A stretch of 60,000 nucleotides of DNA from Nymphaea colorata (GCF_008831285.2 NC_045145.1:22816802-22876801), one strand, 5' to 3'; counted from the stretch's first letter, positions 32,136-46,680 are shown. The notes: generated from the sequence alone by a model not told the origin. Program-made: numbers and translations.

Positions 32136-35100
32136 CACTTAAGGGCCTAGCACAACCAGGTAACGTTCAAATCATTTGGTCGCTGTCACGTACTGATGGG
32201 CTACAATTTCTATACTGCTAATGGTAGGAAGTGTACGCGAGTTGAAAGATGTATTGTAAGTATATCCAAGTCTTGAAACAAACCAAAACTTTTGAGACAT
32301 ATAGATATAACCTTGGGAGTTCTCTGTCTAAGGCAGTTTCCCCTAAATAAAAATTTAAATAAGCACGTGAACTAATTACTTAGTAAATTAGAGCAAAGTG
32401 AGAATGACTGAAGAACTGTAGATCAGTGGCAAATTTGGAGTCTTCTTTCATCTCAATTGCATTGGCAACTCAGAGTACAACAATGTCATAGCCATATTTT
32501 GATATGGTAATGTCATAGCCATATTTTGATATGGTAGAATGTTATGTTATATTGTGGCCTTTACATGATCCTATGTGAAGATATTCTCGTTTTCAATAAT
32601 GTCCAATATATTATGACTTATCCGGCGTGAGGTCAAATCTCATGTTCCCATGGTTTTCAATAGGTGCTCAACAAATTGAGATATTGTCTATTTCATTTCA
32701 TGCATGTGTAATATCATAAGAATATAAATTAGCATTATCCTTTTCGTTTTATTCACATTTGGACCTTCATGATAGTCCAATATTAATTTAAAACATGCAC
32801 ATATATGAATCGAGTATGCATCTCAAACCTATCTGGATCCGTAGACATAATTTGAAGATCAATTTAATATACTTGGATTACTTGATCTGGATCTATAAAA
32901 ACAGAGCAAATCCATATCATGAAACAAGCGACAAAATCCAAGACTGGATCTAAAAATCGATCTATGCATATAATGGACCCGAACCGATTATGACAAATGA
33001 TCCCATGCTCATTGAATGAAATAGATGAAGACACATACAGATAGCTACATGCTCATATCCATAAATATATCCAAAACATAATCTGATCCAACGAAGCAAA
33101 TCTAAGATTAATTTTCTAAACAGAATCCTAACTAGAACCAAACCAGATCTAAACCCAAAAACTATGCATTTTGACACAAAAATCTGGATGATGAATCTCT
33201 CATGTCTACAAAATACAAAATGCTAATGAATCGATTATGGAGTCAAACATGACCTATGCAGCACAATCAATAGCCAAAATGCAGTTAATGTATAAGTTTG
33301 GATCTTAACGACACGAATCCATGTATATGCATTTTAGAAATATAAATATAAATCACAAATAATTTTCACACAAAAATGATAATAAACAACAAATATGCAT
33401 TTTTCAGATATCAAGGAAATAATCTACTTATATTAAGTTGGGTCGAATCATCCACGGTCCATCGCAGGCATGAGTTCAACGAGGATTCGTTTGTGCTTGG
33501 CTCGTGCATGACTTATGTTGCATGACTTGTGTTGAAAGGAGCCGAGTTGAAACTCGATCGTAAGATCGAGCTATAAGCTGAACACCAACTGATTTTTATG
33601 AAATTGTTCTTTTGAACTTTTATTTGCAATGATCTTTAAGTGCTTGAATTTTCACTTTATTGAGGTGGAGGTGACATTTCAAGGCACCAAAAACAGGCCT
33701 TGTATCTTAAGCGAAAAAAGGGTTAGGTGAGAGCTTTGGCTTTCTTTTGAGCAGTAAGATGAAATACTTCTGTTGCTCACCTAGAACATATAATGCACTG
33801 TTAATCTATGCATAAACAAAACTAGTTTTATATTGATCTATGGATAAACAAAACTACATGATCTAGCTAAGATGGATATCCATATGATTAACTAGTTGAC
33901 TGCTTGCTTATTTTCTCAACCTATAAGCCAATCAGTTGAGTTTCTTAACAGCCAGATTAAGCTGAGCAGCAGCTGATTAATTTGCCTACCAGCTCTAAGT
34001 CAAGTAAATCACAAATAAGGTAAATGCCGGTTAAGGTCAACTACAATTTGGATCCAATAATAAGTTTGAATAACATTATTTTCTTTGTAAGCAATTTGGA
34101 TCCACCAACGAAATAAGATATAGCAGGGAATCCGTTATCCGAATGAGGTAAAACAAAGCTGTTCTTGATCTTTTTTGAACAGGGAGATTGCAATCTACTA
34201 AAGTTAGGCAGACTCCGACCAGATTATGCAGAAGTCATGCACATTCCAAACCAACGTATGGACATCATTCATGCATCTTGAAGTTTTTAAGTGTAAGTCC
34301 CTAGCCAAGCGGAACGAACACTTGTCGGTTGAGGGCAGGTGCATAACCTACTTGAATACAGCAGATCATTTGTTCTTATTGGTTCGTTAGCTTACATGAC
34401 ACAAATAATTTGATCAATCTGTCATGTTACATGCCAGGCAGAAAGGAACCTGACCTAGTTGATGCAAATTAATCACTTGACATCAAAGAAGGCATCAACT
34501 GGTATTGCAGGCCTAGGGTAGTTATGTGTTGTTTTCCAAAGAGAAGTTACTTATTTGCTTGTTTCTTTGTTTCTTTCTCCAAATTCAGTGATGTAAGCAA
34601 TTGATAAATCCTACCATTTTCTTTATTGCTATTGACGTATTCACCTCATCCATTGCTTAATTAAGTGGTACAGATTGGTCATGGAGGTCAAGTTTGTCAG
34701 TTGCTGCAAAGGTATCCCTCAAAAAGAAAGAAAGCAATGAGTTAGTAAAAGTGGCATTCAACTGTCTGCAGATGACATAAACCCACCCTTTTAAAGTGGA
34801 TGACTCTGAGTAAGTTACTTATCATGGTTGAAGGAACAGAAGGGTGCATTAATTGTCTTGAAGGTGTAAATGTTGCGGGTGAGTTTGTCACCGACAATGG
34901 AGCAGAGATGGCTGTTTCAGTCAGTGTTGTAAATATCAGTCTAAATTGGCCTGAATGACCGATTCTGATTAAAATGATGGCAAGTTGATTTGAATCATCG
35001 GCTGATTATGTATAATACTTTTTTATGCTTACTCATATCAATTCAGCTAAATTACTGAACCATCAGCTCAGCTGATTCGATTCTGTTTCACAGAACTCTT
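32136..35100. other. Intergenic AT-rich DNA
   Basis: No gene recognised. A 31-bp unit containing AATGTCATAGCCATATTTTG is duplicated in tandem near 32482-32538. The rest shows nothing I can assign. Confidence 0.5.
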
Positions 35101-35405
35101 TTCAATTACCTATATAAATCAGGGATCATGAGTTGGGAAAAAAGATGTCTTTTTTGGGTGAGTAGGATGATTATTTCATCCTACTGCCCAGAAGAGAGAA
35201 GAAATTCGCACCCAACTTCTTGTCCTACTAAGGTACAAGGCCTACTTTTGGTGCTTCGCGATGCTGTTTCTGTCCCGCTTCAACCTACTGCCTACCAGCC
35301 CTACCCCCACCATTGAGCCAATCCTCCCCGGGACGTGAAAAAGGATCCCTTTGAATTGGCACTGTAGTAGCAAAATGGACCTTAGTCCCTAGATATCTTA
35401 GGAAT

Positions 35406-35585
35406 TTGGTGCAGGAGTAATTTTGATGTGTAATGATTTATGAATATTGGATCTTGATGAGGTTTTTGGTGCAGGAGTAATTTTGATGTGTAATGATTTA
35501 TGAATATTGGATCTTGATGAGGTTTTTGGTGCAGGAGTAATTTTGATGTGTAATGATTTATGAATATTGGATCTTGATGAGGTTC
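35406..35585. repeat. Perfect 60-bp tandem repeat, three copies
   Basis: Three identical 60-bp units, each containing TTGGTGCAGGAGTAATTTTG and ATTGGATCTTGATGAGG. Identity is complete as far as I can read, so the expansion is recent or an assembly artefact. Confidence 0.95.
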
Positions 35586-35589
35586 TTAA

Positions 35590-36420
35590 GCAGATCTATT
35601 TACACACCACATCCAAATCCCTCTATTATAATTTGATTTTGAATCCCTCCCCTACGCATGATGAAAAGATTGGCTCTTACATGTTTGGCTTAATTTCCAC
35701 AGAGCTCTATATAAGCAAACCTGTCAAATTGGGTATGAATTGCTCCTGCACCCTTAATGCTGCTGATCAATCTTTGGATTTCAAAAATGGCAAAGAAAGA
35801 TGTTCTAAAGTTGGGTTTCAATGACTTTGGCACTTAAAAGTATTAACTATTAGCAAGTGAGTCACCTTAAACCTGACTCATCTGCTGGATCCCGTTGCAT
35901 ATTTCTTCTTTCGGTTGAATGAATGATTCTTCTTTTCTGCATGGCGCTGATGCATCGCAGCTAAGAACCTTCCTTTGCATGATTCCTCTTTCTTTGTAAA
36001 TGAAAGGTCAGGAAACCCATCCAGCTGCAAAGAGCCACAGATGAAGTAGGCCTTCTTTCATTCGACTCAACCAGCTGAGAATTTCACTTTGAATGGACGG
36101 AAGGGCAAGAAGCACCTTCTTTTCTCATGTTGGTATTGCCAGGCACTCTGTTTGTTGTGGATTAGAAAATTGTGGGCCTCCCTCATCTTTCCATTGAGAG
36201 AGTGAGGTTCTGTATGTGAACAAGTTCTTGTTATTAATAGAAGTACATTACAGAAAAGGTGAAAATCACAGGTGAAAGTTATGTAGATCGCAGGAAGCAG
36301 ATGTGTTCATTTACCAGAAATCAATCTTGGGTTAGTGTAATGTCTGAAACAATATTAGCAATCATGAGGTTTTATTAGGTATCGCTTTTCTGAAGCACTT
36401 CAAACACACCTACTTACACA
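35590..36420. other. Intergenic DNA with an unassigned open frame
   Basis: A plus-strand frame stays open from the last 60-bp unit to 35824 (about 85 codons, no ATG at its start). It matches no family I know. GC content is higher than in the surroundings from about 35130. Confidence 0.35.
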
Positions 36421-37157
36421 TTAGAACCGTATAAGTGAAATTTGATTTTTCTACTAATAAAATCACATCTGTAAGGTCCCATCTGGCAAAAAGGTTGAGA
36501 AAAAAGAAAAACCAAAAGTCTGGTTACGTCATTTCATTTCTTTTATCAAAAAACTGCAGAAGGCATTGCATCAAACATTGTTTAGGACATATAAGGGAAG
36601 ATTATGTGCATCAAACCTTCCAATATATGTGGCTTCATAAACTTGTTTGATTCTTTGCATAGATGTGGGCATCTTTGATGTCCCACAGCACAACATTTTA
36701 AATGAGGCCTTTGCCTTTTCTCAAAGAAAAATTGACCTAATTAAATGAACATTTGGTGTGTTGCAACATTTGTAATGGATTTCAGGCCAAAAATCAGATT
36801 AAATACTGAAACTTACAATATGACTCAGTTCTTCATAAATCCTGCATTTGAATTGTCATATTCACCATCTACTGCTTGCTCACATGTGCGGAACCAGTGA
36901 CTGCAAACAACTGAACGCTGCAGAAAGTTAATAACAACAAAATTTCTGAGTAGGTCATGCTCAATAGTTTGACTAGATCTAGAAAAGGAATTTGGTTTTC
37001 ATTTACCACTATTTACACGGATAATGCAGACTACCGTGTTTTTTGAGGACCACTGACAATTGACATGGTTAATGGAAGCTGCAATTCTTACACCCTTTTC
37101 CCTCTAGTTTTGTCTTTTTGTAAGTTGGCCAATTAGCAATTATAAATAAATAAATAA

Positions 37158-37160
<3 letters not shown>
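36421..37160. other. Intergenic DNA, nothing recognised
   Basis: AT-rich sequence without coding, terminal-repeat or tandem-repeat signal. Confidence 0.5.

Positions 37161-37161
<1 letters not shown>

Positions 37162-37232
<71 letters not shown>
37162..37232. repeat. (AT)n(GA)n compound microsatellite
   Basis: About 21 AT units run directly into about 14 GA units. Confidence 0.98.
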
Positions 37233-37235
<3 letters not shown>

Positions 37236-37343
37236 AGATAGTAAAAAATAAACCCCTCAACCTAACTGTCAATGCCATCAGGAGGTAGCGCCCAAAAGAA
37301 TCAAATAGGAAACGTGCCAAATCCAGCAGAATCAATACCAAGC

Positions 37344-37518
37344 CAGTGGTGGAGCGACATATAGGTGGGTGTGGGCAGTTGCCTACACCAGGCCCCAAAA
37401 TCTCTTTATTTCGATATTGATACTCTTAAAACATGTTGATTTATACAGCACTGCCCCTTAAAGTGCGAAGGTTTTATAATTAGTGCCTCTCAGCCTACAT
37501 TTGCTGGCTCCGCCACTG
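37344..37518. mobile_element. CAGTGG-type MITE
   Basis: Left end CAGTGGTGGAGCGA pairs with right end GGCTCCGCCACTG, a common terminal repeat of small plant hAT-like elements. The flanks (ACCAAGC left, ACCAAAGC right) look like an imperfect target duplication. 175 bp, non-coding. Related fragments may lie near 42000 (ATGGTGGAGCCAG). Confidence 0.65.
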
Positions 37519-37529
37519 ACCAAAGCCCA

Positions 37530-39725
37530 ACAGAGAATAAAATTGAAAAACCAGAAGTCATTTAAAATTGAAATGTCTAGGGCAAAGAATTAAGTCTAAC
37601 TGAGCTGACTAATTTGGAGCTTCCAGATTCAGATAAACCCTTAGAAATGGAGATTATGCATGAAGTTCTGCACCCTAAACCTCCTAGAGTAAACCCAGTG
37701 TTTGTCATCTATCATTTACAGGTGATTAAACAATATCATACTGGTAAACTTAACAATTAACTCTTGCTTTTTGACAAAAAACTGACCATGGTAATCATCC
37801 ATTAGTTCTTCTCTATCATTTCTGCAACAAATGTCTTCTCTATCATTTGTATCTGACTTTTGAACACAACAAAGAAATATAAGAGAGAGAGAAAGAGAGA
37901 GATCAGAGAGAGGGATATTCCAACAGTTGAAATCATGACTCAGGAATCAATGCTGTACCTATAGGTTGTGGGGTCATGTACATCCCTCCAAAGATAAAAG
38001 AAGCTGGCACTAGCTAGGCCATGCCTGATGCCTCCATCTATCCAGCTATCCTTTCAAAATTTTCTATTATTTTTCCTGCCCAGATACGGCAATCACGAGC
38101 GCCGGAGCGAGAAAAGAAGTTCAGGGAAGCCCATTAATATTTTTTACCAATGTTAGAAAGCACCAATTTATATTTTTTGTGTATATTTTAAAGAAAAAAT
38201 TTTAAACGTTTCAAAATTTTAAAAAATCATTACAGAAGCATCTGAATTCATTTGCTTTACAGCAGCCACTCTACCAGACACAGACAAGAAGTGATCTCTT
38301 GAACTGAGCTTTTCATTACCATAGTAAGACAACAATAAGTTGATACAAAAGCCACTATCATGACTGTCTTGAATGTCGATTCAGTGAATGGTCACGAAAT
38401 GGCGAAGAACAGTTCTTCTGCGTACATCAACTGATGATCCTGTCCCTACTCACGAGCAGAAATCTCAAAGGTTCCTTCTAGCCTTCATGTAGAAGATGTG
38501 ACAACACATCTCTCTCTCTTATTTCCTTGAGGCCTGTATCTTTGGTCAATGAACATCGCATTCATGGTATCAGTAATTTGAGTAGACAAATTTCTAAACT
38601 ATCAGAGAACATCAATTCAAGGGCGCTGTAGATTTTCCTGCATGAAACTTTTGGTGAACCATGTGAAGAAAACTGTGCAGCAGAATGTCTGTTTAGAGAA
38701 GAATAGAAAAGAATATATAATGGTGACAAAAGTTAGGTTTACTGTAACTCAGTATGAGCGTATAAGTGGGTGGAATTCATGTTGGTGTCGATGTATTATG
38801 CATTTGATATAATCGAGTTTATGATCTAATGAGATTCATGCTTGGGTATTTGAGGATCAGGTGAGAAAAATCAGAACCAAAACCAAAATAAAGTTAATGC
38901 ATTTAAGATTTCAGAACAACCTTCATACTCGTCAAAATTAGATCTACGGGCTGATTCACGGTCAACTTCTGCCCATATGGGTCAGAACCAGCCATAATGG
39001 AGCTTTATCATGGCCACATCTATGACAGATTAAACATGATCTACTTTTCTTGCAAAATTCCCCTTTTGATACTATTGCATTTACATAGGAAAATCACCTG
39101 ATGCAACTAAATTTAGTTCTGACACGTATATAAATAACCAGTATCGAAATTGAATTCATTTATGACCAGTTCTAGGCCTGCTTCAGATACATAGCTGTAT
39201 GTTTGAAAATTGAAACGAGCAAGAACAGTTCGTCAGTCATGGTCGTGACCCACACCAACATGGCTAAAGCAACATAAAATTGGTCCGAGTTCTCCTGACC
39301 CTGATGGATCATGGCAGGCTAGGGTCCTCACCTAGGTTTATCGTCCACAAAGAGCTAGTGACCCAAACCGGGCCACTGTCCCTAGACCGCTTGTTACATG
39401 TGGTCGACGTGCGTGCACGCGTAGCACATGTATATGTGGCCATTTTGAATCATATATATGGTCAATTCAAATCATTGTATGATTTATACATTGGTGTCTA
39501 TGCATATGGATGCCCGTGTTTACGTACATGGAGTTAACCACCAATCAAGATCTACTTATTGCATTAATCAATGGACTTGATTTCATTCTAGGCATTATAA
39601 CACCCTATATTTGACATGGCAATGAAAAAATGTGTAATTCATGCTTATGCATGTAATTGAAATTAAACTGGAAAGACTAGTGCACTCAAGTTCTGTTACT
39701 TCATATTGCCAGAGTCACCATTCTT
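37530..39725. other. Intergenic DNA, no gene recognised
   Basis: Short GA tract at 37880-37905. Otherwise no terminal repeats or coding signal that I can support. Confidence 0.5.
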
Positions 39726-39872
<147 letters not shown>

Positions 39873-40169
39873 ATATGCTACTGCAGCCCACCAATATGAG
39901 AAAAACTGATGGCCACTGCAGCTTGTATCTGAAGCTGTGACCCCCATAATCATTGATATGAAAATGAAACAAGTTCAAAGCTGAAATGGCCCCACGTTTT
40001 GCAGGTTTGTTCAAACATGGGTCCTAGGTCTTTCTAGGATATTTTTAGACGGTTAGGCTTACCAACCTACAAAAAAATACGTTTAACCATACCTTGTTCT
40101 TGTTGGCTCTCAATAAAAAACTACCATACGTAGAATATCTATCCATGGATCTCTAAGAAACTAAATGAA

Positions 40170-40171
<2 letters not shown>

Positions 40172-40205
<34 letters not shown>
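40172..40205. repeat. (AT)n microsatellite
   Basis: About 17 AT units. Confidence 0.97.
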
Positions 40206-40209
<4 letters not shown>

Positions 40210-40436
40210 TGAATGATGACTCTAGCTATTTAGAATCACACAGCCAACTAACCAGGGCAGTTCATTTGAAGCAAATGGATAGTTGAGAGAAAAACGATAA
40301 GAAAAATATATAAATTAATACTAGATGACAAAAATATCTATCACTTTTTTCTCATTATTTTTGTTTTAAGCGTCCATCATATTAAAATGGGCAGTCTACA
40401 TTAGATGGCTGGTTGACTCTAAAAACCAGAATTACC

Positions 40437-40438
<2 letters not shown>

Positions 40439-40481
<43 letters not shown>
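40439..40481. repeat. (AT)n microsatellite
   Basis: About 21 AT units. Confidence 0.97.
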
Positions 40482-40484
<3 letters not shown>

Positions 40485-40489
40485 GTGGA

Positions 40490-42500
40490 AACAATGGGGT
40501 TTAGCTAAAACATTCATAGGAAATATGCCTCTTCGGTGGACCCCATTGCATTATTGAACCACTCTAATTTCCCATGTGAAAGCCAGTTTCTGCGAATGTG
40601 ATTCCAATGAGAAAATAATTCTCCATGGGAAAGAAAGTGTGGGCATATGACTTTGCTTTCGATGAATTGGCTGACGCTGCTATGCACACCTTCTCTCACA
40701 GTGGTGCTTCCTAATTTCAGGCTTCAGCAAAACAGAAACCGAAACTGATTTAACCCAAAAGATGCACACTATCTATTACTGAAGATCGTAAAGATGTTGC
40801 AAGGTTATCTGCCATTAAAATTTTTCAGAGAACGATGTTTGTGACTAAGTTCATGAGTGGCGAACAAATTAATGCACATTGGAAGGAGAAAAGGAAAGTT
40901 TAGAGCCAGGAGCAGAGGCAAATGGCGGCCAGGGGGCACAACTGCTCTCCCTTGAGCTTTTGTTGTTAAAAGACTTTGATGCCTTTCTCAAAATTCATAG
41001 TGCGTGTTATCAAACCTTCTACCCTCTTTAAAGATCTTTCTTCTTTCAAAGAGAAGGGAAAGGGGGAATGTTTCAGCCTATCGAAGTGATGAAAGGTCCA
41101 AAGGAAGGAAGATGGGGTGAGAACGGAAAGAGGGTTGCATGTGCAAGCATGTGCGTTCCGTTGAAAGGGAACACGCATCATCATCACCATCACCACCAGC
41201 AGCAGCAGCTAAGCTCACATCACATCTGGTGCTGAGCCCACCACATCCCCCCTGGCCTCTAAAATCTTCCTCTCTTTTCTCATGGGATGGACTTCTGGTC
41301 CCATCACATGGCACCTCAAGTAAAACCATGGCAGCCTAAGCCATGACTGCCCACAACACAACTTTGACTAGAACTCGGCCAGCTCGGACCAGGGGTGGTG
41401 CATGGGCGGCAGGGGCCATGGCCCCTCCACATATTTTGGAAAAAAAAGAGAAAGGAATTACATTAATCATTTTGATTTTCTTTTTTTAAAATTTCACCCC
41501 TCTAGAACATTTGAAAAACATAGTTCAGCCTTGTAGAAATTTTTAAAAAATACCATTTGGTCTGTTTAAAGACAAATTTCTAGCTTCACATTTGCTCGGG
41601 CCAATTTAGGCCACATAGAACTTGAGCTCACACTTGTGTTATCCGCATGTCACCACAAGAAATGCACTATTCGCTTACACGAAAACATATTCGATCATGT
41701 TATGCAAAACAAATTTGGGGTTAGGCGGACAAGTATTAGGTTGTGCTCAAAGAGACATAAAATCCTGAAATTTTTTCAACTTGAAAGTCTTAAGTCCAAC
41801 CTCTTACCAAAGGGGGATGAAGCTCATGTCTTTATGATTAAGATTGCAGAAGACCAACTAACATTCCAGTCACGTATAAGTAGCAATGAAAATTAACAAA
41901 AATGTTTCACAAGGGACCGCTCCCGGCCGGGAACTCGGCATGGCGATCCTCTCCTTGAAATTGATCGGCGGGCTTGGAACGACATGAATTATGAGCAATG
42001 GTGGAGCCAGAAAATTTTGTTTGAGGCCGGAGAAAAAAATGGTCGTGATCGAACTTGAACAATTTGTGCTTGATTAATTAAGCTGATTAAACTTACTAAG
42101 TAGGTCATCGATGGAAATGGGAGAGGCCTAAGCAAGGGGCAGGGGTGAGCTCTACTTGGTAGGGTGCTTTGGTACTCCTACCAGGATGCTTCCTAAGTGT
42201 AGGGAAGGGGAAAGGGTTTGTCCCCTACGCTCCGATCTTTCCCCATGTGGATGAGTTGGTGCAAGACTTTTGGTGCCATATGTACATGTGCATGCTTGAC
42301 TATCATCATCGCAATGAGCAGTAACTCCCACCTCCATTATGGCGTTTTGCTAATTGGGTGCTCCACGAGACTATGTGCAGATCAAGGGCGCGGCCATGCC
42401 ACAGTTCCATGGTGGGCCATCCTCTTAGAAAGGTGAACAGCCAAGTTGATCCTTCAGCAGCCTATTACATAAAAGTTTGGTACCCACTAATCTCTCTTTT
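40490..42500. other. Intergenic DNA, no gene recognised
   Basis: Mixed composition. A CAT/CAC/CAG triplet run sits at 41175-41210. MITE-like scraps (GGGCGGCAGGGGCCATGG at 41405; ATGGTGGAGCCAG at 41998) are present, but no complete element was resolved. Confidence 0.45.
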
Positions 42501-42522
42501 TTTCTTTCTCTATAAAAGTTAG

Positions 42523-42648
42523 GAGCGCAACAACAGGGTCTTCAAGGGCACATTCTCATCATCGGAATTTGTGGCACGTCTTGTGCAGGAGGATGTCCAC
42601 TTTGCTACTCTGCTACAGTGCCGTTTTTCGTCTACTACTGCTGGGTGA
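42523..42648 (+). pseudogene. LINE (L1-type) 3'-end fragment
   Basis: The frame reads ERNNRVFKGTFSSSEFVARL followed by VQEDVHFATLL, then stops at 42646-42648. Plant L1 elements end their RT/zf-RVT protein with a W..W.ERNNR.F motif, which this resembles. The rest of ORF2 is absent, as expected for a 5'-truncated LINE copy. The T-rich sequence to about 42800 would be its 3'UTR. Confidence 0.45.
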
Positions 42649-42849
42649 CCCTGTCGCCCCATCTGTCAACTCTCTCTTCACCCCTCTTATTATGTTTTAT
42701 TGTGTTGCTAACTTGTATATTTCATTCTTCCATTTCGCTTTTGCGGTTTGTTCTTGTAGTTAGGGGACTTCTTGTCCTCAAATTTTGTTATATATTTTCA
42801 TTTTATCGGTTCTCTCTTTCTCTCTCTTATATATATATATTAGAATGGA

Positions 42850-45800
42850 GATTAGATGATGTAGATGAAGTTGCAAATATAGAACTCAAGTTGATTTTTC
42901 AAAGTCTTAAATACTATTCAAAGGTGGAGATAGAGAGAGAAAAAAAAAGAAAATAAATGAGATTTTATAATGGAGACTTTTGAGAAAATAACTTGATTTT
43001 TATATTTGCAATTTAATCTCATATGATCTCGTTAGAATAAATGGCTTAGTATACCAATGCCTGATAGTTATCCATTTCATTTTTTTCTCCTTCTTTCTCT
43101 ACATTTGGGACCAACTACACTATCCCCCTTAGACAAGAGAGAGTATGTGTATATGTGTTTAAAATGACAACTATCATCGATTACTTAGTTTTCCTTTACC
43201 TCATTAAGTACTAAAGTAAAACTATTTAATTAATGGAGATAGCGACATATACAACCAAAGCTTTTAAGGTTGTAAAAGATGCATTTGGTTTTCTAACACA
43301 TACATACACGCTTTTTGTCACACGAAAATCAATCAAACGGTACAGAAATCCAAGAAGACCTTTCACTAACTTTCTCGTATGAGTTCACGCAAGGAGCTTG
43401 GTGGACAACAATGCACATATAAGTTTGGAGGCACCTTTTCACAGAATTGGAACACTTAAAATCACACCTATCATATGCGCCCATGCACGCATCACATCAA
43501 TATTATACAGTATACCTGCTGTTCTAACTATCATTCTCTGGTCTGATTTCATCATGTTAATTTACTAAGCTAACGCATTAAATAGTTTCTGCTACGTCCA
43601 CAGAACAAGTGACATTCTTGTCATAGAGATGAGAAGAACCATGTGTACGTAGTTTTCAAAATCCTATTTGCATGGAGAAGAGATTCATGAAAGATTCTTA
43701 CTCCGTCCTTTAAGATTGCCCGGTCCCCTCTCCCTCCCTTTCATCCAAAATTCACAAGCACAAACCCAAAGGTATGTACACATAAATAGAGCAGCCAGAC
43801 ACTTAGGTCAGGGATAAAAACCAGACCCATTGATTTTTTTTTGTTGAAAAACTAATTTAAATACAATATAAACATCTTAATATATTTATAAAGACTATTT
43901 GATATAAAACATGCCTTGATTCAAGTTGTTTTAATGAAAAACATTGATTTTTTTATTATCATGTCGTGGGTGCTGTTCATTTTTTTCTTATTATAAAAAC
44001 CCCATTATAGTCTAACAAATGATCAACTTAGTATATATTTTGCATCAACCCATTTTTAAGATCATATCATAAAGTTAGACTGCAAAAAAACACTTTAAAA
44101 ATCAAAAACAAAATCAAAGGATCTGGTATTTATCCATGATCAAGGTGTTTGCTTTTTACTAACTTATATATATAATATATATATGTGCGTGTGTGTGATA
44201 GAAAGAGGGAGAGAATGAGTACAACCGATGTTCATTTGACCCAGCACGGCAACTATGTTTATGAGAATCTCTCTCTCTCTAACACACACACGTTTGATTT
44301 TGTGTATGTGGACCTTGGATGTAAGAGAGAGTGAGAGAGAGAAAGCTAGTTTATTTTCTTTTCTTTTTTTTTTTTTTTTCTCGCCCCTTTTTTAAGGGTA
44401 TTTTGAACTCTTGAAAAATCAACATGACTTATATGTCTAGAATTTAATCTCCTCCACATGTCATTGAAATCAATGACCTAAATGATTTCTATCAAAGTCC
44501 GGTTGGTAATACATATATATATATATATATATGTCGGGTATACGAGGGCTTGATAGCTACCTAGTTTTCGTGTGTGTATATATGGTGGGGATACTATGTA
44601 TGTATGAGGAGATAAATGCCAAAATTGTTTCCACTTGTAGACAAGCGCACATGTTTCTGTATGGGCGGCTCTCGTCATCATGCCAACGTGCACGTGCATT
44701 GGACGCATGCAGCATCTGATATGGGACCGCGCATCCCTTTTTTAACTCCCTTCCCCATTCTCATTCCTTCTCCCTCTCAACTTCACTTCAGTTTTCCCCG
44801 ACAAACGTTTCATCTCAAAATCCATCCAGTCCCCCGCAATATCAACTTCAAGATTTTCAGCGAGCGAATCCCTTTCCAATCTTCACATGCGTCAAGATTA
44901 AACAATCCCCAGCCTTTATCTCAAAGGAAGAACATGTGAATGTGCAAAATGGTTGTCTTGTCAATATTATTCACTAGCTTTTTATATCTCATTATCTTTA
45001 GTTTCTCATTTCAGTTTGAAATATCCATCTTGGGTTGAGAGACTTTGTCGCTTGCTCAGAACGGTTTCCTACCTTTGCTCCGAGTTCGCATCCGCGCACT
45101 TTTAAATCGGAAACTGACCGCCTATCAATTGAATTCTTTTTGTAATGATTGCGCGTATAAATAAGCATACAAGTGGCGTGAAGCCAACATGGGATAAGGG
45201 GCCGAAGCAGAAAAAAAAAATCGTAAAAATTTATTTTTGTTTTGAAGATGTGAATTCAATACCTTTATTTTTGTTTTGAAGATGAGAATTCAATACCTTT
45301 TTGCATGTGGGTGGTCTAATAAAGCACCCGTAGTCCTTGTCTGGGTAAAAGTTGAAGGGGTCTAAGTTGTCGTTGACATTTCGGACGCACATTAATTTCT
45401 TCATTTAGTTGATTTGCCAACTTGGTAGAAGTAGGTCCAACTAGAGAGGCATTCTCATATATTGCCTAAGTTACTGCAGCGAGGAGCAATTGTACAGTAG
45501 CAGTGAGATTCTTGACATTGTTCATGGCCGAACATGCATGCTGCTCATGTGTTCGACTCCTCAAAATGCCAATGCCATCACGTTTCACTCTTACGAGGAC
45601 AAAATGGGAAAATGAAAAAGTTACCTTTTGTTAAGATCCTCGGTTTTTTGTACCAAGAGAGTGAGTTGTGTACACCAGGGTGTGCATGCAACAATATGCA
45701 CCAGAAAAAAGAAAGGGGGGAGTTGGAGTATTTATGGTCTTTTTTTTTTTTTTTTTTAAATGTCATTTTTAGGCTTTTAACTTTTTCACTACCTTTTTTG

Positions 45801-46680
45801 TCCTTCTTTATAGAAGGGTTCTCCCTTTTACTCACCGGGAGTAAGGTGGCCAGTATATTGCCAGGGGTATAATCTTTTTGTGTACGGGACAGTGCATATA
45901 ATCAGCTTTTGCAGAAAAACATGCATGTGGATCCCAGAACCTAATAATATAAAGTTGCACAATTTTTAAGTGTTTCATGAGCGAAGAAAAGTACTAAAAT
46001 ACTTTGCTCGAATAGTAAATCACACCTTGGTGTATACGACCAGTCTCCCGACCTAAGTGCAGTTTTTTTGAGCTAAATATTGAAAAAATACATGTGCATA
46101 TGTCAAACTCCACCCTCAACAACTGTCAAATTGGTTAGGAGCAAAAAGTTTGCAGGTTGTGTTTCACATGGAGTTCAAATTCTGCTTAATTGCACTAACC
46201 AATCCAACAACTCATTCTCAGAAGCAATAATGCTTTCCTAGCACATGATTGCCTCTCTTCTTTAAGCCAAGCAACAAGTTGGTGCCCCTCTTTGTCCCGT
46301 TGCATGGGGCCGCTAATTTTCACCACTTGCCTGGAATTTGGGCTGAACTTAATAGATCTCTCTCTGCTTCCCTCTTTCTCTTTTAAGCTTACAATATTTT
46401 CATTCAAGCTGCATCAGTTCCAATGATTTCAAAAGGTGAACATTAAGTTGTAAATATGGAAGCAAGGTTGTTTTTTCATAACCTTTAAAGGAGACAAGAT
46501 GATTTATTTAAGAAAACTCATAATTTCCTTCTCTTGAAGAATATTTTGGACCCTTGAAAGAACAACACACATGTTTTTGATATTTGTAACCTAATCTCCA
46601 TCATTTGATTTCTTTAGAATTGACGGCTTAGATAATATTCATCAAAGTCTGATATACACTTCTTGTTTTCTAATACATAT

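Noticed and set aside
35406-35585. Regular repeats resembling a CRISPR array
   Set aside because: The units are contiguous and identical with no spacers, in a plant nuclear context.
41383-41400. TCGGACCAGG resembling the start of miR166
   Set aside because: Only the first ten bases agree and no complementary arm giving a stem was found nearby.
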